Assembly: GCA_964539925.1 (NCBI GenBank)
Contig: CAZILB010000003.1
Coordinates: forward strand, 1-59,108
DNA length: 59,108 nt
Source: DP-20 sp964539925
Lineage (GTDB): Bacteria > Desulfobacterota > Binatia > UBA9968
Reading direction: 5' to 3'
The notes under the pieces are model-generated. The model was not told the origin of the DNA, did not search any database, and saw only the letters and a list, made by a program, of their open reading frames with translations. Numbering within the stretch: position 1 is the stretch's first letter; each line of letters opens with the position of its first letter. Made by a program: the position numbers and the translations under genes. Positions 18,130 to 26,209 of this stretch are shown one piece after another.

Positions 18130-18825
18130 CTAAGTCAAAGCAAGCGTCAATACATAAAGTACCGCCGTAAGCACAAATCCGGCCCAGAGCGCGCCACTCA
18201 CCGAGTCCAGCGGCTTTTTGGTTACGCCTTGCGTACCCATTAGCGCGTTGATCTGGACGGCGCCGATGACAATGAATACCAGGATCCAATACACCGCGCG
18301 GGAGCCGGACTGCCCCACCATCGCTGGATAATGACTCGCCGCTCCCATATAGAACAGCATCGGAATCGAGAACACGGTGTTGGTTCGAGACGTGAGCGCC
18401 GCCCGACGCGCGGCGCCGGCGGCCTCCGGCAACGCTTGCCCGCCCGAGGCCACTTGATTGGTCGAGGCGATCACGATCTGCTGTTTGGGCCAGATCACGA
18501 GCCAGACATTGAGAAACATCAAGGTGCCCATCAATCCGCCGACGGTGATCGTCACGCCGTAGGGTGACGAATAAAAAAGTCCCGCGCCCATTTCGTGCAT
18601 GCGAATGCCATAAATGAGAATGCCGGCGAGAAACGTAAACATGGCTCCCCAACGAAACCACCAGAGCGCGCGCGGCACCAATTTTTGGATCGCCCCGCTT
18701 CTCACCGGCGCTTCGGTTTCGGCGAAAAACGGCGTCTGAACGAAATTAAAATAGTAGAGAAGTCCGATCCACGTCACACCCGCCAAAAAATGAATCCACC
18801 GCAAGATGAACATGAGTCCTTCCAT
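18130..18825 (-). CDS. PuuD-like multispanning membrane protein
   Basis: A 231-aa integral membrane protein with about six or seven helices. The start MEGLMFILRWIHFLAGVTW followed by IGLLYYFNFVQTPFFAE matches the membrane domain of the urate hydroxylase PuuD family, with conserved His and Trp. Later segments include WWFRWGAMFTFLAG, LMGTLMFLNVWLVIWPKQQI and SIPMLFYMGAASHYP. The C-terminal cytochrome c domain of full PuuD is missing; the separate cytochrome c gene ending 10 bp away could supply that function. The conserved histidines may bind haem. It is transcribed alone from a strong promoter. Confidence 0.75.
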   Translation of the reverse strand: MEGLMFILRWIHFLAGVTWIGLLYYFNFVQTPFFAETEAPVRSGAIQKLVPRALWWFRWGAMFTFLAGILIYGIRMHEMGAGLFYSSPYGVTITVGGLMGTLMFLNVWLVIWPKQQIVIASTNQVASGGQALPEAAGAARRAALTSRTNTVFSIPMLFYMGAASHYPAMVGQSGSRAVYWILVFIVIGAVQINALMGTQGVTKKPLDSVSGALWAGFVLTAVLYVLTLALT

Positions 18826-18886
18826 AATTCTCCTCCCCTTCGACCGGCGCTCACGGCGAGCGCAGACAGTTTATTTATTTTGCGTC

Positions 18887-18916
18887 TATATAGGGGCGGA
18901 AACTCTTGCTTGTCAA
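18887..18916 (-). promoter_or_regulatory. Strong sigma-70-type promoter for the PuuD-like gene
   Basis: The minus strand reads TTGACA (18916-18911), an 18-nt spacer and TATATA (18892-18887), about 60 bp before the start at 18825. The rest of the roughly 300-bp gap 18826-19132 shows no gene. Confidence 0.65.
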
Positions 18917-19132
18917 GAACAATCGGCGATGGCGATCCTTGGCTTTGTCGTATACCGTCCCGGGAAATGAGCGGCAATCCCAGCGCATGCGTGCGGCGAC
19001 AACGGCGCCCCGCATCGGCTTGACCTCGCTACCGAACTGTGACATTTTCCCTGCTATCTTTCGGCTCCCTAGGGATTTTTTCTGATTCGCGAAACCAAAA
19101 CTCGCACGCGCGAGGCGCCTTCGGGCGTCGCC

Positions 19133-20125
19133 TTGGATGGCCAACGCCATATACCTTTGCTGCAGGCCGGCAACGACCCCTTCAGCTTCGTGAGCGAGGA
19201 GTTGCGCCTGGTTGAAGAAAATCTCGCGCGCGCCATCCGATCGCGCGAACGCAAACTCAGCGAGATATCCGGTCATCTGATCTGCGGCGGCGGCAAGCGC
19301 GTGCGGCCCATGGTGACCCTGCTGGCGTATTTGGCCTTCGGCGGGAAGCACGTTCGCGACATTGTCGATATCGCGACCGCCATCGAGCTCATCCACACGG
19401 CAACCTTGCTGCATGACGACATCCTTGACGGCGCGGAAACCCGTCGGGGCAAGGAATCCGCCTATAAGAAGTTTGGTTTGAAGTCGACGCTGGTGGCGGG
19501 CGACTTTTTATTCATCAAAGCATTCGAGTTTGCTGGCAAGTTCGACGAGACGGTAGTTCAGTGGACCGCGGATGCCTGCACTCTGCTTACCGAGGGGGAG
19601 ATCCTTCAGGGTCATTTCAATCGCAACCGGACGGTCACTATCAACGACTACGTCGAGATCGTCACGCGCAAAACCGCATCCCTTTTCCACACCGGTGTCA
19701 AGGTCGGAGCCTACCTGGCCGGTGCCCACGCGTCGATGGTGGATGAGACCGAACGCTACGGACTCAATATGGGAATTGCTTTTCAGATGGTGGACGATAT
19801 CCTGGACGTGGTCGGCCACGCCGAACTCCTCGGCAAGCCTGTCGGTATCGATCTTCGCGACGGCAACCCGTCATTGCCGATTATCATTGCGCTGGATCAT
19901 GACGATGCCGCGGTGCGCGAGGCCTTCGATTCACCAAGCCCGAGCGAAGCCCAAATCCAAACAGCCCTGGAAGCGATCCGAAAAGGGCCCGCCCTTTCCG
20001 AGGCCCGAGTTCTCGCCAAACAATACGCGGAACGGGCGCTCAAATCGATCCGCAAATTACCGCCGTCGCATTATCGCAACGGCATGAAAACACTGGTGCA
20101 GTTGATCATCGACAGAGATTTCTGA
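19133..20125 (+). CDS. All-trans polyprenyl diphosphate synthase
   Basis: A 330-aa trans-isoprenyl chain elongation enzyme. The first aspartate-rich motif is TATLLHDDILDGAETRRG, the second is FQMVDDILDVVGH. GGGKRVRPMVTLLAYLA is the allylic substrate-binding Lys-Arg region. It would make the C35-C45 side chain of a respiratory quinone. The frame has no ATG; the TTG at 19133 is the first start after an in-frame stop, and a GTG at FVSEEL is a shorter alternative. The ubiE/menG gene follows by about 55 bp, which supports a quinone-synthesis pair. Confidence 0.92.
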   Translation: MDGQRHIPLLQAGNDPFSFVSEELRLVEENLARAIRSRERKLSEISGHLICGGGKRVRPMVTLLAYLAFGGKHVRDIVDIATAIELIHTATLLHDDILDGAETRRGKESAYKKFGLKSTLVAGDFLFIKAFEFAGKFDETVVQWTADACTLLTEGEILQGHFNRNRTVTINDYVEIVTRKTASLFHTGVKVGAYLAGAHASMVDETERYGLNMGIAFQMVDDILDVVGHAELLGKPVGIDLRDGNPSLPIIIALDHDDAAVREAFDSPSPSEAQIQTALEAIRKGPALSEARVLAKQYAERALKSIRKLPPSHYRNGMKTLVQLIIDRDF

Positions 20126-20181
20126 CCCTTGCCGGGTTATCTGCGCGCGACCGATTCCAAGTTTCTGAGCCTACCGAGTTG

Positions 20182-20907
20182 ATGCCCGCTCCAAGCCATC
20201 CGCGCGATCGAGCCGTTCAGAGCATGTTCGACCGTATCGCGTCGCGCTACGATCGGCTCAACCGCGTGATCAGCTTTCGCCTCGACCGCAAATGGCGCGA
20301 GCAGGCGATTCAATCACTCCTATCCGCCGGCGCGGAGCGGATCCTCGATCTCGGTACCGGAACCGGCGATCTCGCGCTCAGCGCCGTCGCCTCCGCCAAC
20401 GGCCGAGCCCTGGTCGTGGGACTGGATTTCTCCCTCGAAATGCTCAAGCTTGCCGAACGGAAACGGCGCAGCGCCCGCCACGGTGAAAAAACCTTCTTTG
20501 TGGACGGCAGCGCTCTTGAGGCGCCCTTCAAAGACGCGGCCTTCGACGGGGTCATGACGGCATTCGTTCTGCGCAATGTCTCCGATCTGGAAATTTTCTT
20601 CGAGCAGGCCGCCCGCGTTCTAAAACCCGGAGGGATATTGGTATCCCTGGATATGTTCCCGCCGCCGGAGGCTTGGTTTGCGAAGCTATACGGGATTTAC
20701 TTCTACCGTTTAGTGCCATGGATCGGCGGAGTCTTGGCGCGCGACCGCCGCGCTTACCAGTATTTGTCGGAGTCGGTGCGCCGATTTCAAACGCCGGAAA
20801 AAATTGCAGAGGGAATACGCGCGGCCGGCTTCAGCGGGATTACGATAAAAAAGTTTCTTCGCGGCGCAGTCTGCATGCACATTGCCGAAAAGGCGCGCAT
20901 TCGGTAG
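20182..20907 (+). CDS. ubiE: Demethylmenaquinone/ubiquinone methyltransferase
   Basis: A 241-aa class I methyltransferase of the UbiE/MenG family that C-methylates the quinone ring. Signatures are VQSMFDRIASRYDRLNRVIS, motif I ILDLGTGTGDLAL, MTAFVLRNVSDLE (family hallmark), and RVLKPGGILVSLDMFPP. The tail YQYLSESVRRFQTPEKIAE is also typical. An ATG at 20182 follows a TTG codon; either could start. With the polyprenyl synthase upstream it forms a late quinone-synthesis unit; whether the product is mena- or ubiquinone cannot be told from this gene alone. Confidence 0.92.
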   Translation: MPAPSHPRDRAVQSMFDRIASRYDRLNRVISFRLDRKWREQAIQSLLSAGAERILDLGTGTGDLALSAVASANGRALVVGLDFSLEMLKLAERKRRSARHGEKTFFVDGSALEAPFKDAAFDGVMTAFVLRNVSDLEIFFEQAARVLKPGGILVSLDMFPPPEAWFAKLYGIYFYRLVPWIGGVLARDRRAYQYLSESVRRFQTPEKIAEGIRAAGFSGITIKKFLRGAVCMHIAEKARIR

Positions 20908-20929
20908 CCACAGGATTTAGGATCCGCTT

Positions 20930-21760
20930 ATGACCGGGTTTTCCAGCAGTTTTTTCATTTTTCTCTATCAGATAGCCCTGGGCGGGCTCTTTGCGTTGGC
21001 CGGCACGCCGTTTCACGAAATCGAAAGGGCCTTTTACAAGTCCACGGCCGGCGTTCTCTACGTCATTGCTCTTCTCGGCCTGTGGGGACGAAGCCGCTAC
21101 TATTGGCACAGCCTCTCGAGCGAATTTTACTGGGTCACCGCTTTTGAAGTTGTATTTCAATTGGCCTTCGCAATTGCCTTTTCCTGCTACATGTTTTCAT
21201 TGTGGGGGGAACGGCAAACCTTTCGCGCGCGCAGCTTTGCGTGGACGATTCTAACCGGACTCGGTGGGCTGTTGTTAGCCACCCACAGCTTCTACGGCGC
21301 GCCCTTTTTTTCCGTGGAGACCGTCGTTTACCCGTCGGCGTTTCTATTGTCCGCCCTGCTCCTGGGAGGGGTGACGGTGGGCATGCTGATCGGCCATTGG
21401 TATCTCATCGACACCGGGCAGAGCTTGGAACCTTTCGTTCGGATTTTCAGGTTTTTCGTCATCGCGCTGATCGCCCAGTGTGTTTTCTTTGCTCTGGGTC
21501 CGGCGGCCCTTTACTTCTTGGGAACCTTAGAAAGCCAGGCGGGCATGGAACGCTTGTGGCAGCAACATTCGACACTATTGGTCACACGGGTGTTATCGGG
21601 ACAGATTGCCCCGCTGGTCCTGTCCTGGATGATCTGGCGCACATTGCTCATTCCGCACACCATGGCCGCCACCGGTCTTTTTTATATCGCGCTGCTGGGA
21701 GTGTTTGTCGGCGAGATTCTGGGGAGGCAAATCCTGGCGCTGACGATGCTACCGTTCTGA
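20930..21760 (+). CDS. Multispanning membrane protein of unknown function
   Basis: A 276-aa protein with about eight predicted helices, among them FFIFLYQIALGGLFALAG, GVLYVIALLGLWG, FEVVFQLAFAIAFSCYM, FLLSALLLGGVTVGMLIGHW and LIAQCVFFALGPAALYFLG. A conserved-looking IGHWYLIDTGQSLEPFVRIF sits between helices 5 and 6. No signal peptide or catalytic motif is evident. It starts 22 bp after ubiE on the same strand, so a role linked to quinone or the respiratory membrane is plausible. I do not recognise the family. Its stop overlaps the end of the convergent small gene by 12 bp. Confidence 0.75.
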   Translation: MTGFSSSFFIFLYQIALGGLFALAGTPFHEIERAFYKSTAGVLYVIALLGLWGRSRYYWHSLSSEFYWVTAFEVVFQLAFAIAFSCYMFSLWGERQTFRARSFAWTILTGLGGLLLATHSFYGAPFFSVETVVYPSAFLLSALLLGGVTVGMLIGHWYLIDTGQSLEPFVRIFRFFVIALIAQCVFFALGPAALYFLGTLESQAGMERLWQQHSTLLVTRVLSGQIAPLVLSWMIWRTLLIPHTMAATGLFYIALLGVFVGEILGRQILALTMLPF

Positions 21761-22048
21761 ATCACTGCGGCCGCTTGGAGCCGGGGGGGGATATGTTTTA
21801 ATCTTGGTGATTTTTAATTGGCTTGACGTCCAACCTAAATCGTATCCGACCTGGTCGCCAACCTTGAGATCCAGCGCGTTCTTGGCCTCACCGCAAACAA
21901 TCACCAGATTGTAGTCAAACGTTAATTCCCGCCCGCTCTCGGTACGCACCACGCCCGTATTGTTCGACGGGAAAAGCTTGGTGATCACCCCCTGGTGGTA
22001 ATAATCGCCCCGTTCGGAAATCAATATATCGGCCTTCTCACTTGCCAT
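21749..22048 (-). CDS. Small protein with cold-shock-like OB fold
   Basis: A 99-aa protein. Residues 15-85 contain short beta strands with glycine and valine spacing like a cold-shock or OB domain: YHQGVITKLFPSNNTGVVR, ELTFDYNLVIV, LKVGDQVGYDLG. The aromatic RNA-binding motifs of true CspA are missing. The tail is Pro/Ser rich. It is convergent with, and overlaps by 12 bp, the upstream membrane gene. A nucleic-acid-binding role is only suggested by the fold pattern. Confidence 0.6.
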   Translation of the reverse strand: MASEKADILISERGDYYHQGVITKLFPSNNTGVVRTESGRELTFDYNLVIVCGEAKNALDLKVGDQVGYDLGWTSSQLKITKIKTYPPPAPSGRSDSER

Positions 22049-22159
22049 GACGGCGGGCGAACTGAAAATTCGCGCCTCGTGCGAAACTGTCCAATCGATA
22101 CCGATGCCCGATGACTTCGGACATCAATCACTGAAATGGAGCTAAAGGCTCGACGGGGG

Positions 22160-22669
22160 TTAAGTGATCGGGTGCCTTTGCTGCGCGATGCGACCTTGCA
22201 ATTCCATCAAACCGTCGAGCACGGCCTCCGGCCGGGGCGGACAACCGGGAACATAAACGTCGACGGGAATGATCCGGTCGATGCCTTGAACGGTAGCGTA
22301 GTTGTCGTAAAACCCGCCGCTTGCGGCGCAAGCGCCGAAAGCCATCACCCACTTCGGCTCGGACATCTGTTCGTAGACCCGCTTGAGAACCGGCGATAAT
22401 TTGTGGTTCACGGTGCCGATCACCATCAAAAGGTCCGCCTGCCGGGGGCTGAAACGCGGTAAAAGGGCGCCAAACCTGTCGATGTCATAAGGCGACATCG
22501 ACAGCGACATATACTCCATCGCACAGCAAGCCGTGGCAAACGGATAGGGAAACAAGGAATACTTGCGCGCCCAGCCGAGAGCCTTGTCGAGACGAGTGAG
22601 AACTACGGACTCTGCGAGGAGCTTGTCTTCCGCCGAACCGGACGCCGCTGATGAACTGGCTTGACTCAT
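22160..22669 (-). CDS. nuoB: NADH-quinone oxidoreductase subunit B
   Basis: A 169-aa NuoB, the complex I subunit holding the terminal [4Fe-4S] cluster N2. The four cluster cysteines are visible: the pair in ATACCAMEYM, one in FGACAASGG and one in VPGCPPRPEA. The segment PRQADLLMVIGTVNHKLSPV is also canonical. No other nuo gene is in the window, so it is either an isolated extra copy or a displaced subunit of a complex encoded elsewhere. Orphan NuoB-like proteins also occur in hydrogenase-related complexes, but the sequence here is close to standard NuoB. Confidence 0.93.
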   Translation of the reverse strand: MSQASSSAASGSAEDKLLAESVVLTRLDKALGWARKYSLFPYPFATACCAMEYMSLSMSPYDIDRFGALLPRFSPRQADLLMVIGTVNHKLSPVLKRVYEQMSEPKWVMAFGACAASGGFYDNYATVQGIDRIIPVDVYVPGCPPRPEAVLDGLMELQGRIAQQRHPIT

Positions 22670-22723
22670 CTCAATCGGTCCTCAATTTCCCGCCGTCCCT
22701 AGCGTAGCGTGTTTTTTTCGGTT

Positions 22724-22748
22724 AAACAAACCCGGAACGGTTCCGGTT
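22724..22748 (-). terminator. Probable terminator downstream of cspA
   Basis: The minus strand has CCGGAACCGTTCCGG, which folds into a short GC-rich hairpin, followed by GTTTGTTT. It is about 170 bp after the cspA stop. The T-run is imperfect, so the call is moderate. The rest of the roughly 250-bp gap between cspA and nuoB shows no gene. Confidence 0.4.
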
Positions 22749-22917
22749 GAAGACGGGACGGCAGCAGCCCGGCCACGATCTTGCAGACGTATCGAAGCGG
22801 CAACCGGGTAGACCGCCGAACTTCCGTAGTCGCCCTTTCCACCGGGGCGTCGCGCGCCGCTGTTTCCAAGGCCGCCGGCAATCGTGCCGCGGTCGAGCAA
22901 CCACATACGGTAGGGCC

Positions 22918-23118
22918 TTAACGCTTCACCACGTTAACGGCGTGCGGCCCTTTCGTCCCATCGCTGATTTCAAACTCGACGGCCTCGCCCTCGTTAAGAG
23001 TCTTGAAGCCATCGCCCTGGATCGCGCTGTAATGGACGAAGACGTCGCCGCCGTCTTCCCTTTCAATGAAACCATAACCCTTCGAATTGTTGAACCACTT
23101 CACCTTTCCCGTCGCCAT
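22918..23118 (-). CDS. cspA: Cold-shock protein
   Basis: A 66-aa single cold-shock domain that binds single-stranded RNA/DNA. The RNP1 motif is KGYGFIERE and RNP2 is DVFVHYSAI, starting from MATGKVKWFNNS. The ATG at 23118 has GGAGG upstream; the longer frame to 23166 was rejected because family members start at this Met. The leader to the likely promoter is about 180-190 nt, as is common for cold-shock mRNAs whose leaders regulate translation. Confidence 0.96.
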   Translation of the reverse strand: MATGKVKWFNNSKGYGFIEREDGGDVFVHYSAIQGDGFKTLNEGEAVEFEISDGTKGPHAVNVVKR

Positions 23119-23307
23119 TATTGTCAAACCTCCTGGGGCTATCCCCGCGCCGATGCGCGCACTCACGAAATTCCGATCCCTCCCCCGTTTCGGCTCCGAG
23201 AGATTCCGACATCCACATCCTCGCTCCCGAACCGCGTAAAGCGAAGTTCCTCGCCTGCCGCGGCGAAGGCGCCGGGTTGGGAAGAACTTTGCTCGATTCA
23301 GCGCGCG

Positions 23308-23337
23308 AGATTAGATACGGGTCAGTCCTGTTGTCAA
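23308..23337 (-). promoter_or_regulatory. Candidate cspA promoter with long leader
   Basis: The minus strand has a perfect TTGACA (23337-23332) and, 17-18 nt on, CTAATC/TAATCT. The -10 match is weak. On the plus strand TTGTCA-N16-TAAAAT (23331-23358) overlaps it, so the site may be divergent. The interval 23119-23716 contains no gene that I can support; its part from about 23540 to 23640 is strikingly AT-rich compared with the surroundings. Confidence 0.35.
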
Positions 23338-23611
23338 GAAAAAACTTGTCGCTAAAATGAAAAGATGAAACAGGCTCTATTAATTTTTGCTCCGGATCAA
23401 AGCGATGGAGAACGGAAGACCCAGGCCACATCCATGGTCGATGGCGACATGGGACCCCCCCTTGGCCGCGAGCAAACGACAATGGGCGAAAAGCGGTCCC
23501 GCCGCGGCAAATGACTCGGCGGGGTTCGAAATACCCACCGAAGGCTGTTATATCAATACATAAGATTAGATAAAGAAGTATCTAATATTATTATAGTTTT
23601 ATTCATAATAC

Positions 23612-23640
23612 TTGACATCACTGCATTTTTTCCTTATACC
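23612..23640 (+). promoter_or_regulatory. Sigma-70-type promoter for the APH kinase gene
   Basis: TTGACA at 23612-23617, a 17-nt spacer, TATACC at 23635-23640, followed by the kinase start at 23717. It lies at the edge of an AT-rich tract. The position argues against translation starts upstream of 23640. Confidence 0.6.
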
Positions 23641-23716
23641 TAAAGGGCTTAAGGCAAGTCGACGGATGTCGCTTGTGTGGGCACTTCGCGGGCTTTGCAG
23701 ACCAAAAGGCTGGCCA

Positions 23717-24739
23717 ATGGCTATTTACACGACGCTCTCCAAGAAGGACATTGTCAAAGTGGCGGACGAGTTCGCCTTGGGCGAGCTTGCTTCCTTCTCC
23801 GGCATCAAAAACGGTTCAGTCAACACTCATTATCTCATAGAAACCAAAAGGGGCCGCTATTTTGCCAAGATCGATGAAGTCAAGAGCGAGCTTGAGGTAA
23901 AACAGGAACTCGACTTGCTGTTTCATCTCAGGAAACAGAGCTTCCCCTGCCCGCAGCCATTGAAGAGCAAGAACGGACGGTTCCATCTCGAATTACAAGG
24001 CAAGTGCCTGACCGTGAGCCGCTTCATTGAGGGTTCCGAGATCCCCGTCGCGGCGATGACCGCGTCTCACTTAACCGCGCTCGGCCATGCCTTAGCGAAT
24101 CTGCACCTCCTCGGACGCAGTTACAAAAAGGGAATTGACAATCGTTTTGGCTTCAATCGAATTGCCGCGACCTACCGAGAAGTGCGCCGGCAGATGCCTT
24201 CGCATTTGAAAAACATCATTCGCGTGCTGGACGATGAATTTTCCTACTTGGAGAATTACCTTGACAATAATCTGCCGAAAGGAATCATTCACGGCGATTT
24301 GTTTGCGGATAATGTCAAATTCAAGGGCAGCCGGCTTACGGGGGTCATGGATTTTGAGGCCGCGTGTCGCGGCAAGCTGATTTACGACCTCGCGACCGCA
24401 GTAAACGCCCTCTGCTTTCTTGAGGAGCGTTATCGTATCGATCGATTCGAAGCCTTGATATCCGGTTACGAGAGCCTGCGGCCGTTGTCTCTTCCCGAAT
24501 GGGACTCCTTTCCCAATGAGTTGCGCTTTTCCGCCCTTCGTTTTACGGTGACACGGATCAAGGATTTCTTTTTGCGACAGGTGGATGAAAATCAGCGAAT
24601 CTATAAAGACTTCAAGGAATTTTACGAGCGCTTGCTGATTCTTCGGCGGGAGAAAAGCGGCGGCATGGAAGATATTTTGCTTGCCATGGCGACGGGATAC
24701 GATTATCGCAAATATCAGAAATCGAAGCCTTCAAAATAG
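23717..24739 (+). CDS. Homoserine kinase type II-like (APH family) kinase
   Basis: A 340-aa aminoglycoside-phosphotransferase-fold kinase close to ThrB type II. The catalytic loop is GIIHGDLFADNVKFKGSR, the metal Asp follows in GVMDFEAAC, and the N-terminal lobe has NTHYLIETKRGRYFAKI with the ATP-binding Lys. FRFTV-type C-terminal helices carry RFTVTRIKDFF. It would phosphorylate homoserine on the way to threonine, or a related amino alcohol such as choline; the family does not separate these by motif alone. The ATG at 23717 was chosen because the promoter at 23612-23640 lies within the longer frame. Confidence 0.8.
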   Translation: MAIYTTLSKKDIVKVADEFALGELASFSGIKNGSVNTHYLIETKRGRYFAKIDEVKSELEVKQELDLLFHLRKQSFPCPQPLKSKNGRFHLELQGKCLTVSRFIEGSEIPVAAMTASHLTALGHALANLHLLGRSYKKGIDNRFGFNRIAATYREVRRQMPSHLKNIIRVLDDEFSYLENYLDNNLPKGIIHGDLFADNVKFKGSRLTGVMDFEAACRGKLIYDLATAVNALCFLEERYRIDRFEALISGYESLRPLSLPEWDSFPNELRFSALRFTVTRIKDFFLRQVDENQRIYKDFKEFYERLLILRREKSGGMEDILLAMATGYDYRKYQKSKPSK

Positions 24740-24768
24740 CGCAAAGTGACCCGCCACGGCTTCTGACG

Positions 24769-25155
24769 TCAAGTGACTTCGGCAAGTTTTTCCAGATTCT
24801 GGCGGGCATCCCGGCGGATGAGTCGGACCAGCGCGGTGACCATCAGCGCGATGCCCAGCAGAAAAAGCAACCTGCCCCCTGTCAGGACCACATAGAAAAA
24901 ATTAAGCTTTACTCTTGCGGCGTTGTATTTTTCCCTGTCTTCCGTAATGCGCCGCAGCACTTCTTCGCTTTTCTGATAGTCGAGCTGTTGAAAGCTACGA
25001 TACGATTCTTCCAGCCCCGTTTGCGTGGTTTTGTAGAGCAGACTTTGGTATTTTTGGGTTTCGACGGCCCCGACTGTCCAGTTTCCCACGCCCATGACCG
25101 CGCATAGCAGCCCGGACATCATAAGATAACTGGCGCAAAGATCCCGTGCCTTCAT
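24769..25155 (-). CDS. Small two-helix membrane protein
   Basis: A 128-aa protein with a hydrophobic helix at residues 10-30 (SYLMMSGLLCAVMGVGNW) and a second at about 90-112 (GGRLLFLLGIALMVTALVRL). They are separated by a polar, probably coiled region of 50-60 residues containing SYRSFQQLDYQKSEEVLRRI. The C-terminal tail is basic. Such topology exposes the central coil to the periplasm. I do not recognise a family. It is convergent with the kinase gene and divergent from the phosphatase gene. Confidence 0.6.
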   Translation of the reverse strand: MKARDLCASYLMMSGLLCAVMGVGNWTVGAVETQKYQSLLYKTTQTGLEESYRSFQQLDYQKSEEVLRRITEDREKYNAARVKLNFFYVVLTGGRLLFLLGIALMVTALVRLIRRDARQNLEKLAEVT

Positions 25156-25251
25156 GGACAGCTCCCAGGGTTAAGATAGCGGGTCGGCGAAGGTAATGCC
25201 AGCATGGGGGGCCGAATCGTTGCACCCGTCCAAAGAGTAGCTTAGGATTTG

Positions 25252-25986
25252 ATGCCTATGAGGCGCTTTGTCATTGGCGACATCCACGGATGCGCCGACG
25301 AACTCCGCACGCTGCTTGATGCGCTGCCGCTTGCGAGCGGCGAGCGGGTGGTTTTCCTCGGCGACTATATTGATCGCGGACCTCATTCGAAAGAGGTTGT
25401 CGAATTCCTTTTGTCGCTGCAGAAAAACGCGCCGGATGTCGATTTCATCTTTCTCAAGGGCAACCATGAGGACATGCTGTTGTCCTATCTCGGTATGGAC
25501 GGTGCCCATGGAAATATGTTCCTGGTCAATGGCGGGAAAGCAACCCTGGCCAGTTACGGCCTCAACGAACGGCAGATGGCCCCCGCGGAAGGCCTGCGGG
25601 CCATTCCTGAAGAACATCTGGAATTCTACCAGAGGCTGCGGTCGCATTATTTGATGGATCCGTTTTTGTGCGTGCACGCGGGGATTCATCCGCAAAAAAC
25701 CCTGGCGAATCAAACCCCGGATGACTTGTTGTGGATCAGAAATAAATTTATCTTGAGTCGCCATGGGCTGCCGCAAACGGTCCTGTTCGGCCATACCCCG
25801 CAGCAGAGCGTGCTCTATGATCTTCCTTACAAGGTCGGCTTAGACACCGGACTCGTTTACGGTAACATGTTGACATGTATCGAGCTAGATGAGAAAGTTC
25901 TGTTCCAGATCGGCCGCGGCAAAAAGGCGGTTAAGCGAACTTCCGTTCAACCGATTTGGCATCCGCCCGCAGATTATCACCGTTAG
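25252..25986 (+). CDS. Calcineurin-like serine/threonine phosphatase
   Basis: About 244 aa with all metallophosphoesterase motifs: RFVIGDIHGC (D-x-H), VFLGDYIDRGPHS (GDxxDRG), IFLKGNHEDML (GNHE), LCVHAGIH and LFGHTPQQ. It resembles PrpA/lambda-type phosphatases, which act on phosphoproteins or diadenosine tetraphosphate using two metal ions. AGGA lies just before the ATG at 25252; the ATG at 25258 is also possible. It stands alone before tRNA-Met. In this genome a PrkA-family kinase is encoded at 47607-49541, but any link is speculation. Confidence 0.92.
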   Translation: MPMRRFVIGDIHGCADELRTLLDALPLASGERVVFLGDYIDRGPHSKEVVEFLLSLQKNAPDVDFIFLKGNHEDMLLSYLGMDGAHGNMFLVNGGKATLASYGLNERQMAPAEGLRAIPEEHLEFYQRLRSHYLMDPFLCVHAGIHPQKTLANQTPDDLLWIRNKFILSRHGLPQTVLFGHTPQQSVLYDLPYKVGLDTGLVYGNMLTCIELDEKVLFQIGRGKKAVKRTSVQPIWHPPADYHR

Positions 25987-26026
25987 ACCGGTCGTAGCCT
26001 GATCCCAACCTGCCTGGCATTTTTTC

Positions 26027-26103
26027 GGCGGTGTAGCTCAGTTGGTCAGAGCACGCGGCTCATATCCGCGGCGTCGTAGGTTCGATTCCTACCACCGCCA
26101 CCA
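26027..26103 (+). tRNA. tRNA-Met (CAU)
   Basis: A 77-nt class I tRNA with encoded CCA. Acceptor GGCGGTG pairs with CACCGCC; the anticodon stem CGCGG/CCGCG encloses CTCATAT, anticodon CAU. The body, GTAGCTCAGTTGGTCAGAGC, is like elongator tRNA-Met. A lysidine-modified tRNA-Ile2 also has CAU, so elongator Met is likely, not certain. It is not an initiator tRNA, since the first pair is intact and the three anticodon-stem GC pairs differ. Confidence 0.92.
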
Positions 26104-26209
26104 ACTTTTTTTTCAAGTTTTTACGCCCGCCGGCGGCGGAACCGCTTTTAGCGTCCCGGATTATGCGCCGGTTAGGCACGTTCCCGCCAGGAACTTCAAA
26201 TGCGTTCGC

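Noticed and set aside
18875..19414. 179-codon open frame on the minus strand
   Set aside because: Overlaps the polyprenyl synthase gene and a clean promoter; no motif.
22682..22906. 74-codon minus-strand frame between nuoB and cspA
   Set aside because: No ribosome site or homology, and it overlaps the probable cspA terminator.
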